A stretch of 64,000 nucleotides of DNA from Streptomyces sp. SID12488 (GCF_010548275.1 NZ_JAAGLT010000001.1:744001-808000); one strand, 5' to 3'; positions 50,618 to 59,830 are shown, counted from the first letter of the stretch. The notes: a model not told the origin generated them from the sequence alone. Program-made: numbers and translations.

Positions 50618-52396
50618 ATGCGTCGTCATCTGCAGTTGCGCGTTGCCACACCGGAGGATCGGGAGTGGCTCCACGAACTGCGCCATCGGGTGTACGCACA
50701 GGAGTTGGGCCAGCATGTGCCGGATCCGACCGGGCGGCTTCGCGACGGGCTGGACGGCGACAACGTCTATCTGGTCGCGGCGCGAGGGGCGGACCGTATC
50801 GGGTTTGTCAGTCTGACTCCGCCCTGGCTGGGGCGGTACGCGCTGGACAAGTACCTCACCCGTGACGAGTTGCCGCTGCTGAGCGAGGGCGGTCTGTTCG
50901 AGGTGCGCATCCTCACTGTCGAGCCGCGATGGCGGGCCTCGGCGGCAGCACCGCTGCTGATGTACGCGGCGCTGCGCTGGATCGCCTCCCGGGGCGGTCG
51001 CCGGATGGTGGCGATGGGGCGGACCGAACTGCTCGGCATGTACCTGGCCGCCGGCCTGCGTCCGGTCGGCCGTACCGTCCACAGCGGTGCGTTGACGTTC
51101 GAGGTGCTGACCGGGAACGTGACCGAGCTGACGATGGCCACGATGGACCGCTACCGCACCACGCTGGAGCGTCTGCGGTCCGGAGTGGACTGGCAGCTGG
51201 ACATGCCGTTCGCACCCCGGCCGGACGGCTGCGAGCACGGCGGTGCCTCGTTCACCGCCATCGGCACGGACTTCCGTAGCCTGCACCGGCGGCACCAGGT
51301 GGTCGCGGCCGACGTGCTGGACGCCTGGTTCCCACCGGCCCCCGGAGTGCGGGCGGCGCTCGCCGAGGATCCGGCCTGGGCCGCACGGACCTCGCCGCCG
51401 ACCGGCGCCGAGGGTCTGCTGGCGGAGATCGCCGCGGCCCGGGGGTTGCCGGAGGAGACGCTCGCGGTCGGCGCCGGTTCGTCCGACCTGATCTTCCGGG
51501 CGTTCGGCCAGTGGCTGACCCCGGAGAGCAGGGTGCTGCTGATGGATCCGGGCTACGGCGAGTACGCCCACGTCACCGAGAGGGTGATCGGATGCCGGGT
51601 GGACCGGTTCCGGCTGCGCCGCGAGGACGGCTGGCGGATCGATCCGGCCCGGCTGGCGGCTGCCGTCGGGGCCGGTCGCTACGACCTCGTGGTGGTCGTC
51701 AACCCCAACAACCCGACCGGCCGCCATGCGCCCGCCGCGGAGTTGCGCTCACTGATCGCCGCCGCCCCGGCCGCGACCCGCTGGTGGATCGACGAGGCAT
51801 ACCTGGGCTATGCCGACCCGACCGAGTCGCTCGCCGGCCTCGCCGCCACGGACCCGCGGGTGGTGGTCTGCACCTCACTCTCCAAGATGTACGCGCTGTC
51901 CGGAATGCGGGCCGCGTACCTGGTGGCCGAGCCTGCCACCGCGGCGCGGCTGCGCCGGTGGACGCCACCCTGGCCGGTCAGCCTCCCCGCTCAGCTGGCC
52001 GCGGTGGCGGCCCTGCGTGACCCGGCCTACTACAGCGACCGCTGGCTTCGCACCCACGCGCTGCGGCGGCGACTGGCCGCCGACCTGGCCGGGCTGGACG
52101 AGACCGTGATGATCGAGGAGGGCGTGGCGAACTTTCTCAACGTGACCCTGCCGTACGGCGGACCCAGTGCCGCACAGGTGGTCGACGAGTGCCGCCGCCA
52201 CAACGTGTACCTGCGAGATCTGTCGCCGTTGTCGCCGGAGTACGAAGGGCGCACTGTGCGCGTCGCGGTCAAGGACACCGCCGAGAACGCGTGCATCGTG
52301 GCCGCCTTCCAGGCCGCGCTGGAGATACTGCTGCCGCGTTCGGCCGCGCTCGGTCCCCGGATCGATGGCGTTCCGGTCGCCGGATCCGCCCGGTGA
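50618..52396 (+). CDS. GNAT domain fused to a fold-type I aminotransferase (HisC/CobD-like)
   Basis: This 592-aa protein has two parts. Residues 1-170 form a GNAT-like acyltransferase domain (LRVATPEDREWLHELRHRVY, LFEVRILTVEPRWRASAAAP, MGRTELLGMYLAAGLRPVGR). Residues 190-580 form a PLP enzyme with NPNNPTG at 362-368, Asp392 in WWIDEAYLGYAD and the PLP-binding Lys423 in CTSLSKMYALSGMRAAYLV. The aminotransferase part resembles HisC and the threonine-phosphate decarboxylase CobD. The gene overlaps the next one, a CdsA-like gene, by GTGA. A lipid headgroup or N-acyl amino acid role is possible but not shown. Confidence 0.8.
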   Translation: MRRHLQLRVATPEDREWLHELRHRVYAQELGQHVPDPTGRLRDGLDGDNVYLVAARGADRIGFVSLTPPWLGRYALDKYLTRDELPLLSEGGLFEVRILTVEPRWRASAAAPLLMYAALRWIASRGGRRMVAMGRTELLGMYLAAGLRPVGRTVHSGALTFEVLTGNVTELTMATMDRYRTTLERLRSGVDWQLDMPFAPRPDGCEHGGASFTAIGTDFRSLHRRHQVVAADVLDAWFPPAPGVRAALAEDPAWAARTSPPTGAEGLLAEIAAARGLPEETLAVGAGSSDLIFRAFGQWLTPESRVLLMDPGYGEYAHVTERVIGCRVDRFRLRREDGWRIDPARLAAAVGAGRYDLVVVVNPNNPTGRHAPAAELRSLIAAAPAATRWWIDEAYLGYADPTESLAGLAATDPRVVVCTSLSKMYALSGMRAAYLVAEPATAARLRRWTPPWPVSLPAQLAAVAALRDPAYYSDRWLRTHALRRRLAADLAGLDETVMIEEGVANFLNVTLPYGGPSAAQVVDECRRHNVYLRDLSPLSPEYEGRTVRVAVKDTAENACIVAAFQAALEILLPRSAALGPRIDGVPVAGSAR

Positions 52397-53196
52397 TCAC
52401 CGTGGCTTCCCTGGCGCCCTGCCTCGGTGGGGCGCTGGCGCTGGGCGGCGTCGCGGTGGCGGCTTCCCGGCGCCGCGAGCTGATGGTCCGATGGTGCGCC
52501 TGGGCAGTCGGGGTGCCGCTGGTCACCGGTGCGTTCTGGTGGGGCCGCCCGGGCACCGCGGTCCTCGCCATCGTGGTCGGGGTTATCGCGGTGATGGAGT
52601 TCGGCGGACTGATGCGGCTGAGCCGGGTGGACCGGGTGGTGCTGGCCGCGGCGGTGACGGGCGTGGTGCTGACCGCCTGGCTGGCGCCCGGGCAGGTGCT
52701 CCGGGTGGTCGCGATCGGGGCGCTCGCCGTGGCCGCGGTGCCGCTCCTGGCCGGCGACGCCGATCATGGCCTGCGCCGGCTCTGCGCGGGTCTCCTCGGG
52801 CTGGCCTGGCTGAGTGTGGTGGCCTCCCTGGTGCCGCTGGGGGCGAGCGCGCTCGCGCTGTTCATGGCGGTCTCGATCGCTGACATCGTGGCGTACTTCG
52901 CCGGTCGGGGGCTGGGCGGGCCGAGGCTGTCGCCACTGTCACCGGCCAAGCGGTGGAGCGGGACCCTGGCCGGGGCTGCGGCCGGCGTCGGCATGCTCGC
53001 GGTGTTGTCCACTCTGACCTGGCCGATGGCAGTGGCGGTGGCGGTCGGCGGCCCGGCCGGAGACCTTCTCGAGTCCATGGTCAAAAGAGGGGCACAGGCA
53101 AAGGACACCGGCCGCTGGCTGCCCGGCTCCGGCGGCCTGCTGGACCGGATCGACTCACTGCTCGTCGCCCTGGCCGTCCTACTGCTCCTGCTCTGA
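52393..53196 (+). CDS. CdsA-like phosphatidate cytidylyltransferase
   Basis: This 267-aa protein has about seven hydrophobic helices and the family's C-terminal signature: SPLSPAKRWSGTLAGAAAG and then GDLLESMVKRGAQAKDTGRW, LPGSGGLLDRIDSLLVAL. It should make CDP-diacylglycerol or a CDP-activated relative from CTP. The normal housekeeping cdsA lies elsewhere in Streptomyces, so this is likely a second, specialised copy. It is translationally coupled (GTGA) to the GNAT-aminotransferase gene, which suggests a shared pathway. Confidence 0.85.
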   Translation: MITVASLAPCLGGALALGGVAVAASRRRELMVRWCAWAVGVPLVTGAFWWGRPGTAVLAIVVGVIAVMEFGGLMRLSRVDRVVLAAAVTGVVLTAWLAPGQVLRVVAIGALAVAAVPLLAGDADHGLRRLCAGLLGLAWLSVVASLVPLGASALALFMAVSIADIVAYFAGRGLGGPRLSPLSPAKRWSGTLAGAAAGVGMLAVLSTLTWPMAVAVAVGGPAGDLLESMVKRGAQAKDTGRWLPGSGGLLDRIDSLLVALAVLLLLL

Positions 53197-53713
53197 CCCG
53201 ATCGCCCGGGGGCCGGAAGCCGAGGTCGGGCGGCCGGGTCGCCGGTGCTGGGCGGATGGTGGCCGGTAGCGGGGTGCCCGGGGCCCGGTGGCCAGATGAC
53301 TGAGACCCGATGGTCAGGTGCCGGTAGCCAGATGGCCAGGATCCGGTGACCGATGCCCGGGGCCGGTGGCGAGAGGGGCGGGGCCCGGTGGCCAGGTGGC
53401 CGGGGCACAAGTGCCGGTGACCAGGTGGCCGGGGCCGGGTGACCGGGGCCGGGGGTCAGAGGGCCGGGGCCCGATGATCGCGGGACGGTGGTCATCGGGC
53501 CCCGGCCCGATGACCAGACGCCGGTGACCGGGTGGCCGGGGCCGGGTGACCGGCCCAGGACCCGGGTGGCCAGGTACTGGCCCAGGACCCAGGTGGCCGG
53601 AGCCCAGGGAGCCGGTTGACCGATGGCCCGGCGGCCGAGACCAGGAAGGCCTCGCGCAGGAAACCCCGCACCCACCAAGGTGCCGGGCCGTCCCACTCCC
53701 CCGTCTCTCGCGC
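53197..53713. repeat. GGTGGCC/CCGG-rich degenerate repeat tract
   Basis: About 440 nt from about 53210 to 53650 consist of variants of GGTGGCCRGG and GGTGACCGGGGCC at irregular spacing. No gene is supported on either strand, although long GC-driven frames cross it. A strong hairpin at 53461-53508 lies within it. Confidence 0.6.
53461..53508. terminator. Terminator between cdsA-like and matA-like genes
   Basis: A perfect 17-bp stem (53461-53477 with 53492-53508; GGGCCGGGGCCCGATGA) with a 14-nt loop lies between two convergent genes. Confidence 0.65.
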
Positions 53714-54994
53714 TCACCCCCGCCGTCGCCCGCCCCCCCGCTTCGCCCCGTGCCCGTCCGGCCAAAGCCGTGGGCTCCGCTTCGCGGCTACGTCCTCGAT
53801 CCAGCCCAGTGCCAGTATCGTCAGGCCGATCAGGGGCCAGACCAGGATGAACATCCACAGGTTGTACGTCGTGTCCAGCGCGGACACCATCCCGTCGGTC
53901 ATGAACGGGAGTTCGTACAGACGGTCGATCAAAGGGACCGTGGCCATGATGAGTAAGTTGTGCCAGAGATAGATCGTGACCGCTCGGTTGTTGGAGAGCG
54001 TGACCAGCCTGTCCCACTTCGCCAGGCGCCCCGGCAGTTCCTGCCACGACGGGGAGTACTGGAGCAGGATCACCACGAACCCGAACGACCACATCGCCTG
54101 GGCCAGCGGGATGTCGTTCAGGTCCCAGCCGTCGGGGCCCTTGTGGCCCGAGGCCCACCAGATACCGAAGGCCATGAGCGGGACCGCGCAGGACACGGCG
54201 AGATAGCGCGGGATCCTCTTCAGCAGGCCCTCGTGGTGGGCGAAGCCCAGCACCCAGCAGCCGCCGTACACCGCGAAGTCGGTCACCGCGTTGCCCGTCT
54301 CACCGGGGATGTCGACAACTCCCGTACCGACGACCGCCGTCAGGGCCAGCGGGGCGAGCAGTGTCGGCCAGGGGAACCGGCGGAACGCCCACAGCAGCAG
54401 CGGCGAGGCGATCACGAACCACAGGTAGGCCCGCAGGTACCAGAGGGGGCCCGCGGCCTGGCTCGCCCAGGTGTTCTCCAGGAGCCCGGACTTGGAGCCG
54501 ATGCTCCACGGGTAGGGCGGGGTGCCGATCGGGATGAGGTAGTTCAGGAGTTCGACCAGGCCCCAGGTGCCGCCGTGGTCGGGATCCTTGGCCGGCTGCC
54601 AGCCGGCGAAGAACATCAGCACCAGCGCCACCACGCTGAACGCCCACAGCGGGGGCAGCAGGCGCCGTATCCGGCCCCGGATCACGCCGAGTGCCGGGCG
54701 CTTCAGGGAACGGGCCATCAGGGAACCGGCCAGCGCGAACATCACGCCCATGGACGGGAACAGCACGGTCAGCCACGCCCAGCCGAACAGGTGGTACACC
54801 ACGACCCGGACCAGGGCGATGCTGCGGAGCAGGTCGAGATAGCGGTCGCGGCCCGGCTTCGCCGCCCGGGGCGAACGGGGCTCTGCGGTGGTCGCTTCCT
54901 CGGGCGCAGGCTGCTGCGGAACTCCGTACGAGGGTGTGGTGGTCTCGTTGGTCTCGTCGTACGGCGTCGTGGCCGCCGTATGTCGTTCGGTCAT
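53714..54994 (-). CDS. matA: Acyltransferase 3 family membrane protein (MatA-like)
   Basis: This 426-aa protein has a 48-residue hydrophilic N-terminus and then about ten hydrophobic helices of the acyltransferase-3 (OatA/PgaC-partner) fold: RYLDLLRSIALVRVVVYHLF, with the early His in VVYHLFGWAW, and AGPLWYLRAYLWFVIASPLL. It probably O- or N-acylates an exopolysaccharide. It overlaps the deacetylase-glycosyltransferase gene by ATGA. In Streptomyces a locus of this make-up (matAB) makes poly-N-acetylglucosamine that glues hyphae. I assign matA by context; which of the two genes carries which letter is from memory. Confidence 0.8.
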   Translation of the reverse strand: MTERHTAATTPYDETNETTTPSYGVPQQPAPEEATTAEPRSPRAAKPGRDRYLDLLRSIALVRVVVYHLFGWAWLTVLFPSMGVMFALAGSLMARSLKRPALGVIRGRIRRLLPPLWAFSVVALVLMFFAGWQPAKDPDHGGTWGLVELLNYLIPIGTPPYPWSIGSKSGLLENTWASQAAGPLWYLRAYLWFVIASPLLLWAFRRFPWPTLLAPLALTAVVGTGVVDIPGETGNAVTDFAVYGGCWVLGFAHHEGLLKRIPRYLAVSCAVPLMAFGIWWASGHKGPDGWDLNDIPLAQAMWSFGFVVILLQYSPSWQELPGRLAKWDRLVTLSNNRAVTIYLWHNLLIMATVPLIDRLYELPFMTDGMVSALDTTYNLWMFILVWPLIGLTILALGWIEDVAAKRSPRLWPDGHGAKRGGGRRRG

Positions 54995-57189
54995 GCCACG
55001 GGCCTCCGGTCGGCGGTGCCGCTCGTCCGGGCGGCCGGTACGGCGTCGGGTGCCGAGCCCACGACGCCGGTGCGGCGCAGTTTCTGCCAGCGCAGCCGGC
55101 CGCCGGTGAGGGCGGTGATCCAGGACTGGAGCAGGACGACGTACATGAGCTGGCGGTAGAGGATCTGTTGCAGGGGCAGCGAGATCAGGTGGGTCATCTT
55201 TTCCCGGTCGAGGCGGAACGCGTAGGCCGCGCAGATCAGCTGGATGGCGAGGACGCCCAGCCAGGCGAGGACGGTCCTCTCGGTCGGGCCGAACACCAGT
55301 CCGTAGAGCAGGAACACGTCGATCAGGGGAGCGAGGAGCGGTGCCACCACCATGAACAGCGACACGAAGGGCAGGCCCACGCGGCCGAAGCGGCCCGACG
55401 GGCCCCGTTCGATCATCGAGCGGCGGTGCTTCCAGATCGCCTGCATGGTGCCGTACGACCAGCGGTAGCGCTGGGACCACAGCTGCTGGACGGACTCCGG
55501 GGCCTCGGTCCAGGCGCGCGCGTTCTCCGCGTACACCACCCGCCAGCCGTCGCGGTGCAGGGCCATCGTGATGTCGGTGTCCTCGGCGAGCGTGTCGTCG
55601 CTCATCCCGCCGACCCGCTTCAGGGCGCTGCGCCGGAACGCGCCGACCGCGCCCGGGATCGTCGGCATACAGCCCAGGACGTCGTACATACGGCGGTCCA
55701 GGTTGAAGCCCATCACGTACTCGATGTGCTGCCAGGCGCCGATCAGGGAGTCCTTGTTGCCGACCTTGGCGTTGCCCGCGACGGCGCCGACGCGCGGGTC
55801 GCCGAAGGGCTGGACGAGTTCGCGGACGGTGCCGGGCTCGAACACCGTGTCGCCGTCCATCATCACGATCAGGTTGTAACGGGCGTTCGCCACACCCCTG
55901 TTGAGGGCGGCGGGCTTGCCCGCGTTGAGCTGGCGCACGACGCGTACGTTGGGCAGGCCCAGGTCCTCGACGATGCGTGCCGTGCCGTCGCTCGACCCGT
56001 CGTCGATGACGATCACCTCGATGGGATGCTCGCTCCGCATCAGTGAACGCACGGTGGCCTCGATGCACTTGGCCTCGTTGTACGCCGGGACGAGCACCGA
56101 CACGGGTTCGGTGATCGGCGGGCCCCAGCTGAAGTCGGGGCGGCGGGTGCGGCGGGCGTGGAGGACGGAGAGCAGCAGCATCAGGCCGAACCGGGCGAAC
56201 ACCAGCACGCCGATGATCGCGAGACCGACGACCAGTACGTCGGTGATGTTGTCGGAGGCCTGGACCAGGAACGTCCACGCCTTGCCCTTGGCCAGTTCGA
56301 CACCGGCGACCGGTGTGTGCGCGCTGGGCGCGTCGAGGGCCTCGGTGAGGTTCCGGAACGTGTACCCCCGCTTCTTCATGTCGGGCAGGAAGCGGTCGAG
56401 GGCCTTGACGGTCTGGTGGCGGTCGCCGCCGGAGTCGTGCATGAGGACGATCGCGCCCTTGCCGCCCTTGGGGGTGGCCTCGCGGATGATCGCGTCGACG
56501 CCCGGCTTGCGCCAGTCCTCGCTGTCCGTGTTGTTGACCACGGTGATGTAGCCACGCTTGCCGATGTACTCCGTGACCGGCCACGACTTGTCGTCCATGG
56601 CGTCGGCGAAGGAGGAGTACGGCGGCCGGAACAGCGAGGTACGGATGCCCGCCGCACCGGCGAGCGCCAGCTGGTTCTGGGACAGCTCCCAGTCGATCCG
56701 GGCCTTCGACTGGAAGGAGAGGTCGGGGTGGTTGAAGGTGTGCAGCCCCACCTCGTGGCCCTCGGCCACCATGCGCCGTACGAGTTCCGGGTAGCGCGAG
56801 GCGTTGGTGCCGGTGACGAAGAAGACCGCGTGCGCGTGGTGTCTCTTGAGGACGTCGAGGACCTTGGGGGTCCACTCGGGGTCCGGGCCGTCGTCGAACG
56901 TGAGGACGAGCCGGTGGTCGGGCACGTTCAGGCTGGCGGTCTGGCCGCTTCTGGTGTCGATGACCGGGCCGCCCTCCAGGATCTTCTCCGGCACCCGGTC
57001 GGTGGAGGCCTCGGCCTGGATGCGGTGGTCGGCGAGGATTTCGCTGTGCACGTACCCGCGCAGCATCAGCATCGCCATCAGGGCGACCAGGATGAGCGAG
57101 GGAAGCAGCAGGCGCATGGGCAGCCGTCGGCGCCGGGCGGCGCCCTCGGCGCCGTTTCGGGCGCCGTGGCGGCGGGTGCGGGATGCCAT
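54991..57189 (-). CDS. matB: Bifunctional polysaccharide deacetylase / GT2 glycosyltransferase (MatB-like)
   Basis: This 732-aa membrane protein starts with a basic tail and a helix (LLLPSLILVALMAMLML). The NodB deacetylase domain holds Asp99-Asp100 (VLTFDDGPDPEW), His150 and His154 (GLHTFNHPDLS) and RPPY at 188-191. After a membrane span near 320-340 comes a family-2 glycosyltransferase with DDGSSDGT at 396-403, Asp445-x-Asp447 (MMDGDTVF), Glu536-Asp537 (LAEDTDIT) and QRYRW at 573-577, the processive-synthase motif. It fits synthesis and partial deacetylation of poly-beta-1,6-N-acetylglucosamine, as known for MatAB. Confidence 0.9.
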   Translation of the reverse strand: MASRTRRHGARNGAEGAARRRRLPMRLLLPSLILVALMAMLMLRGYVHSEILADHRIQAEASTDRVPEKILEGGPVIDTRSGQTASLNVPDHRLVLTFDDGPDPEWTPKVLDVLKRHHAHAVFFVTGTNASRYPELVRRMVAEGHEVGLHTFNHPDLSFQSKARIDWELSQNQLALAGAAGIRTSLFRPPYSSFADAMDDKSWPVTEYIGKRGYITVVNNTDSEDWRKPGVDAIIREATPKGGKGAIVLMHDSGGDRHQTVKALDRFLPDMKKRGYTFRNLTEALDAPSAHTPVAGVELAKGKAWTFLVQASDNITDVLVVGLAIIGVLVFARFGLMLLLSVLHARRTRRPDFSWGPPITEPVSVLVPAYNEAKCIEATVRSLMRSEHPIEVIVIDDGSSDGTARIVEDLGLPNVRVVRQLNAGKPAALNRGVANARYNLIVMMDGDTVFEPGTVRELVQPFGDPRVGAVAGNAKVGNKDSLIGAWQHIEYVMGFNLDRRMYDVLGCMPTIPGAVGAFRRSALKRVGGMSDDTLAEDTDITMALHRDGWRVVYAENARAWTEAPESVQQLWSQRYRWSYGTMQAIWKHRRSMIERGPSGRFGRVGLPFVSLFMVVAPLLAPLIDVFLLYGLVFGPTERTVLAWLGVLAIQLICAAYAFRLDREKMTHLISLPLQQILYRQLMYVVLLQSWITALTGGRLRWQKLRRTGVVGSAPDAVPAARTSGTADRRPVA

Positions 57190-57578
57190 CAGAGGTTGTT
57201 CTCCGGGGACGAGGAGATCAGGACAGGGGCGGCGGGTCAGCGGATCTTCCGCTGGTCGGGGCAAGCGGTTCGCCGGTGACAGCGGGGGCACTCGGCCAGG
57301 CCGGGCGCTCGGCGATCGGGATCTGGCCGGGTCGCCAGAACTGTCGGCAACCGTGCCGGTGTCACCGTCGACGGCCCGAGAGCGGGCCGACCGGATGGCC
57401 GGCGCCGCGAGGTGACACCGAAAGCTCCTACGCCGCCGAGGTGCCCGGATCGCCGGTGGCAGCGGGGCCACTCGGCGCGAACGGGCGCTCGACGATCCAG
57501 GTCGGGTCGCTGCGACTGCCGGCGGCCGGGGAGCGGACCGACCGGATGGCCGGCGCCGCGAGATGACATGGGGAGCTC
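57190..57578. repeat. Tandem decayed copies of the 3' end of the upstream gene
   Basis: The block is repeated with a period of 151 bp: a 25-mer beginning CCGACCGGATGGCCGG occurs at 57387-57411 and 57538-57562, and AGCTCCTACGCC (containing the stop codon of the gene at 57579) recurs at 57423. A third, more diverged copy is the actual C-terminal coding region. The copies do not form a gene. Because they lie between two operon genes, they lengthen the spacer to about 390 nt. Confidence 0.65.
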
Positions 57579-58613
57579 CTACGCCGTCGAGCCGGCCGGC
57601 GCTGTCGAGGCGCCCGGGTCGCCGGTGGCGCCGGAGCCGCTCGGCTCGGCCGGGCTCTCGGCGATCGGGGTCGGGTCGCTCGGACCATTGGCGACCGTGC
57701 CGGTGCCGCCGTCGGTGGCCGGGGAGGGCGACGGCGACGGGTCGGGCGAGGTGACGACGCTCTCCGAAGGGCTCGGCTCCGGCGGCGCGCTGGACACCGA
57801 CACGGACGGCTCGGGGGCCGGACCGGGCGTCGTGGTCCCCGGATCGGGCTTGCCGGCGCTGGCCGAGGCGCTGGGCGCGAGGGTCGCACCCGGCTTCGTG
57901 GCAGCGCTGGGTGAGGTGCCCGGGGTGACGGGGGCGGTCCCCTGCGGCGGAGTGACTCCCGCGCTCACCGACGTCCCCGGGGCCGGCACGACCCCGGGCG
58001 AGTCCGACGGCCGCACCGACTCGGCGGGCAGCGGCGAGGTGTCGACCTTGCCCGCCGGCTGCTCGTCCTGCTGGCCCGGTACCGGCAGCCAGGGCGCATC
58101 CGAGTTGCCGGAGAGGAGGGTGGCGACGATGACGACGGCGTACACCGCGCAGGAGATGCCGACGGCCATCCCGATCCGGCGGTACCGGCGGCTGCGGCGG
58201 CCGGTCTCGTCGACGAAGACGGGGCCGTCACCGGGCCCGGCGTCCGGGCCCTCCGTGGCCTGCCGTACGAGGAGTTCCTCGAACTGCCGGCCCACTCCGT
58301 CGAGCTGGACCGTCACCTCGTGCGGGTCGTGGGTGTGGCCGAACTCCGCCGGGTTCTCCCACGGGCGACCGGGAAACGTTCCGGCTGATCCGGTCGCTCC
58401 GGGCGCTCCGTTCCCACCCGAGCGCGGCTGGGCGTGCGCGCCTCTGCCTCCGGACCGCCCGGCGTGGACCGGTGTTCCGGCGTGCCGCTGTCGGGGCACG
58501 GGACCGGTGCCGCCTGGGGTAACTCCGGGTAGCTGCTGGGTTCCGGACACGGTGGCGCCTTCGGCGTCGGACCGTACCGGTTGGGCGTCTTCACGCCACT
58601 TTTTCACACGCAC
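57579..58613 (-). CDS. Single-span membrane protein with Ser/Pro/Thr-rich outer domain
   Basis: This protein of about 344 residues has a cytoplasmic N-terminal region with a coiled or charged segment (VQLDGVGRQFEELLVRQATE), one membrane helix (IGMAVGISCAVYAVVIVATL) and a long external tail rich in Pro, Ser, Thr and Ala (SPSPSPATDGGTGTVANGPS). The GTG at 58613 with GGGGGG upstream is the preferred start; the GTG at 58607 is possible. It lies upstream of matB on the same strand and may help export or anchor the polysaccharide, but no family is recognised. Confidence 0.7.
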   Translation of the reverse strand: MRVKKWREDAQPVRSDAEGATVSGTQQLPGVTPGGTGPVPRQRHAGTPVHAGRSGGRGAHAQPRSGGNGAPGATGSAGTFPGRPWENPAEFGHTHDPHEVTVQLDGVGRQFEELLVRQATEGPDAGPGDGPVFVDETGRRSRRYRRIGMAVGISCAVYAVVIVATLLSGNSDAPWLPVPGQQDEQPAGKVDTSPLPAESVRPSDSPGVVPAPGTSVSAGVTPPQGTAPVTPGTSPSAATKPGATLAPSASASAGKPDPGTTTPGPAPEPSVSVSSAPPEPSPSESVVTSPDPSPSPSPATDGGTGTVANGPSDPTPIAESPAEPSGSGATGDPGASTAPAGSTA

Positions 58614-58775
58614 GCACAACCCCCCACGGGAATCTTTCGGGCGCGTGTACGATTCCGGGATTCTCGTACTATCGATGTTCGAATCGGACCCCCATCCGAT
58701 CCGAGCGCCCCCATTTATCACACTGCATCCGGGCCTCGAATGTAGCGCACATGGTGGTCCCGTGTTTGCCATGTG

Positions 58776-59747
58776 TCACTTGTGAACCGAAATGATGTTG
58801 TTGTCCCTGGCCGGAATCCAGCCGCCGACAGGCCTCCGCAACCACCCCTCCTCCGCCGCGAGGCGGGCCGCCGCCCGTCGCAGAGAGTTAATTCCCGGGT
58901 GCTCCAGACCCCTCCGCCACACCAGCGACACGGGGGAGAGCGGAACGGGGTCGACCAGCGGTCGCACCACCGTCCGAGGCAGCGCCGGGAAATCCACCAC
59001 GGCGAGGACGGGGGTCCGCATCTTCGCCATGATCCGTTGGAACTCCTCGTCGCCCACGGCAAGCGGCGCGGGTGGCGCGATTTCGATGCCGCGCCCCGCG
59101 AACAGCTGACGCGCGAGGTCGGTCCACTCCGGGGTCCGCGGGTTCCCCGCACCGGCGTACACGGCCTCCCCCGCCAGCGCCGCCAACGGCACCTCGGGCA
59201 GCGCGGCCAGCCGGTGGTCCTCAGGCAGGACGACCGCCATCGGCTCGTAGCGCACGAGTTGCTGGTCCAACTGCGCCCGCAGCACCGGATCCAGGCCCGC
59301 GAACCGTCCGAACGACGCGTCGAGCCGGCCCGCGAGCAACTCCGCCGCCGCGAAGGCGAGTCCACTCTCGAACCGGGCCATCAGCTCGTACTCCGGGGCG
59401 AGTTCACGCGCCAGGTGCAGCACCCGCCGCCCGGTCGAGAGCCCCGGCGAGTTCAGGTCCACCAGCAGCGGCCGGGCCTCCCCGAACACGGCCAACAGTT
59501 CGTCGTGGGCCGCCAACACCCGCCGGGCGTACGGCAGCAGCCGCTCACCGTCCGCCGACAGCGTCACCCGCCGGGTCGACCGTACGAAGAGGTCGGCGCC
59601 CAACTCCCGTTCCAGGCGCCGAATGTCACGGCTCAGCGCCTGCTGGGCCAGATAGAGGCGGGCGGCGGCCCGGGTGAAGTGCAGCTCCTCGGCGACGGCG
59701 ACGAAGGCGCGCAGGAGACGGGGGTCGAGGTGCTTCGGGGCAGACAT
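58776..59747 (-). CDS. LysR family transcriptional regulator
   Basis: This 323-aa regulator has the LysR helix-turn-helix (PRLLRAFVAVAEELHFTRAA, LAQQALSRDIRRLERELGAD) and the C-terminal substrate-binding domain (from VLHLARELAPEYELMARFES). It is divergent from an MFS transporter gene across 83 nt, so it probably controls that transporter. The ligand is unknown. Confidence 0.9.
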   Translation of the reverse strand: MSAPKHLDPRLLRAFVAVAEELHFTRAAARLYLAQQALSRDIRRLERELGADLFVRSTRRVTLSADGERLLPYARRVLAAHDELLAVFGEARPLLVDLNSPGLSTGRRVLHLARELAPEYELMARFESGLAFAAAELLAGRLDASFGRFAGLDPVLRAQLDQQLVRYEPMAVVLPEDHRLAALPEVPLAALAGEAVYAGAGNPRTPEWTDLARQLFAGRGIEIAPPAPLAVGDEEFQRIMAKMRTPVLAVVDFPALPRTVVRPLVDPVPLSPVSLVWRRGLEHPGINSLRRAAARLAAEEGWLRRPVGGWIPARDNNIISVHK

Positions 59748-59830
59748 CCGGCGAACTTACAACGAGAGTGCGTTAATCGCCGGGGATCAGGTGTTGGACC
59801 CAGCGATCGACCCCGGGCGACGGTGGGCGC

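Noticed and set aside
53318..53527. Short open frames inside the GGTGGCC repeat tract
   Set aside because: Low-complexity Gly/Pro/Arg peptides produced by the repeat itself, without ribosome-binding sites.
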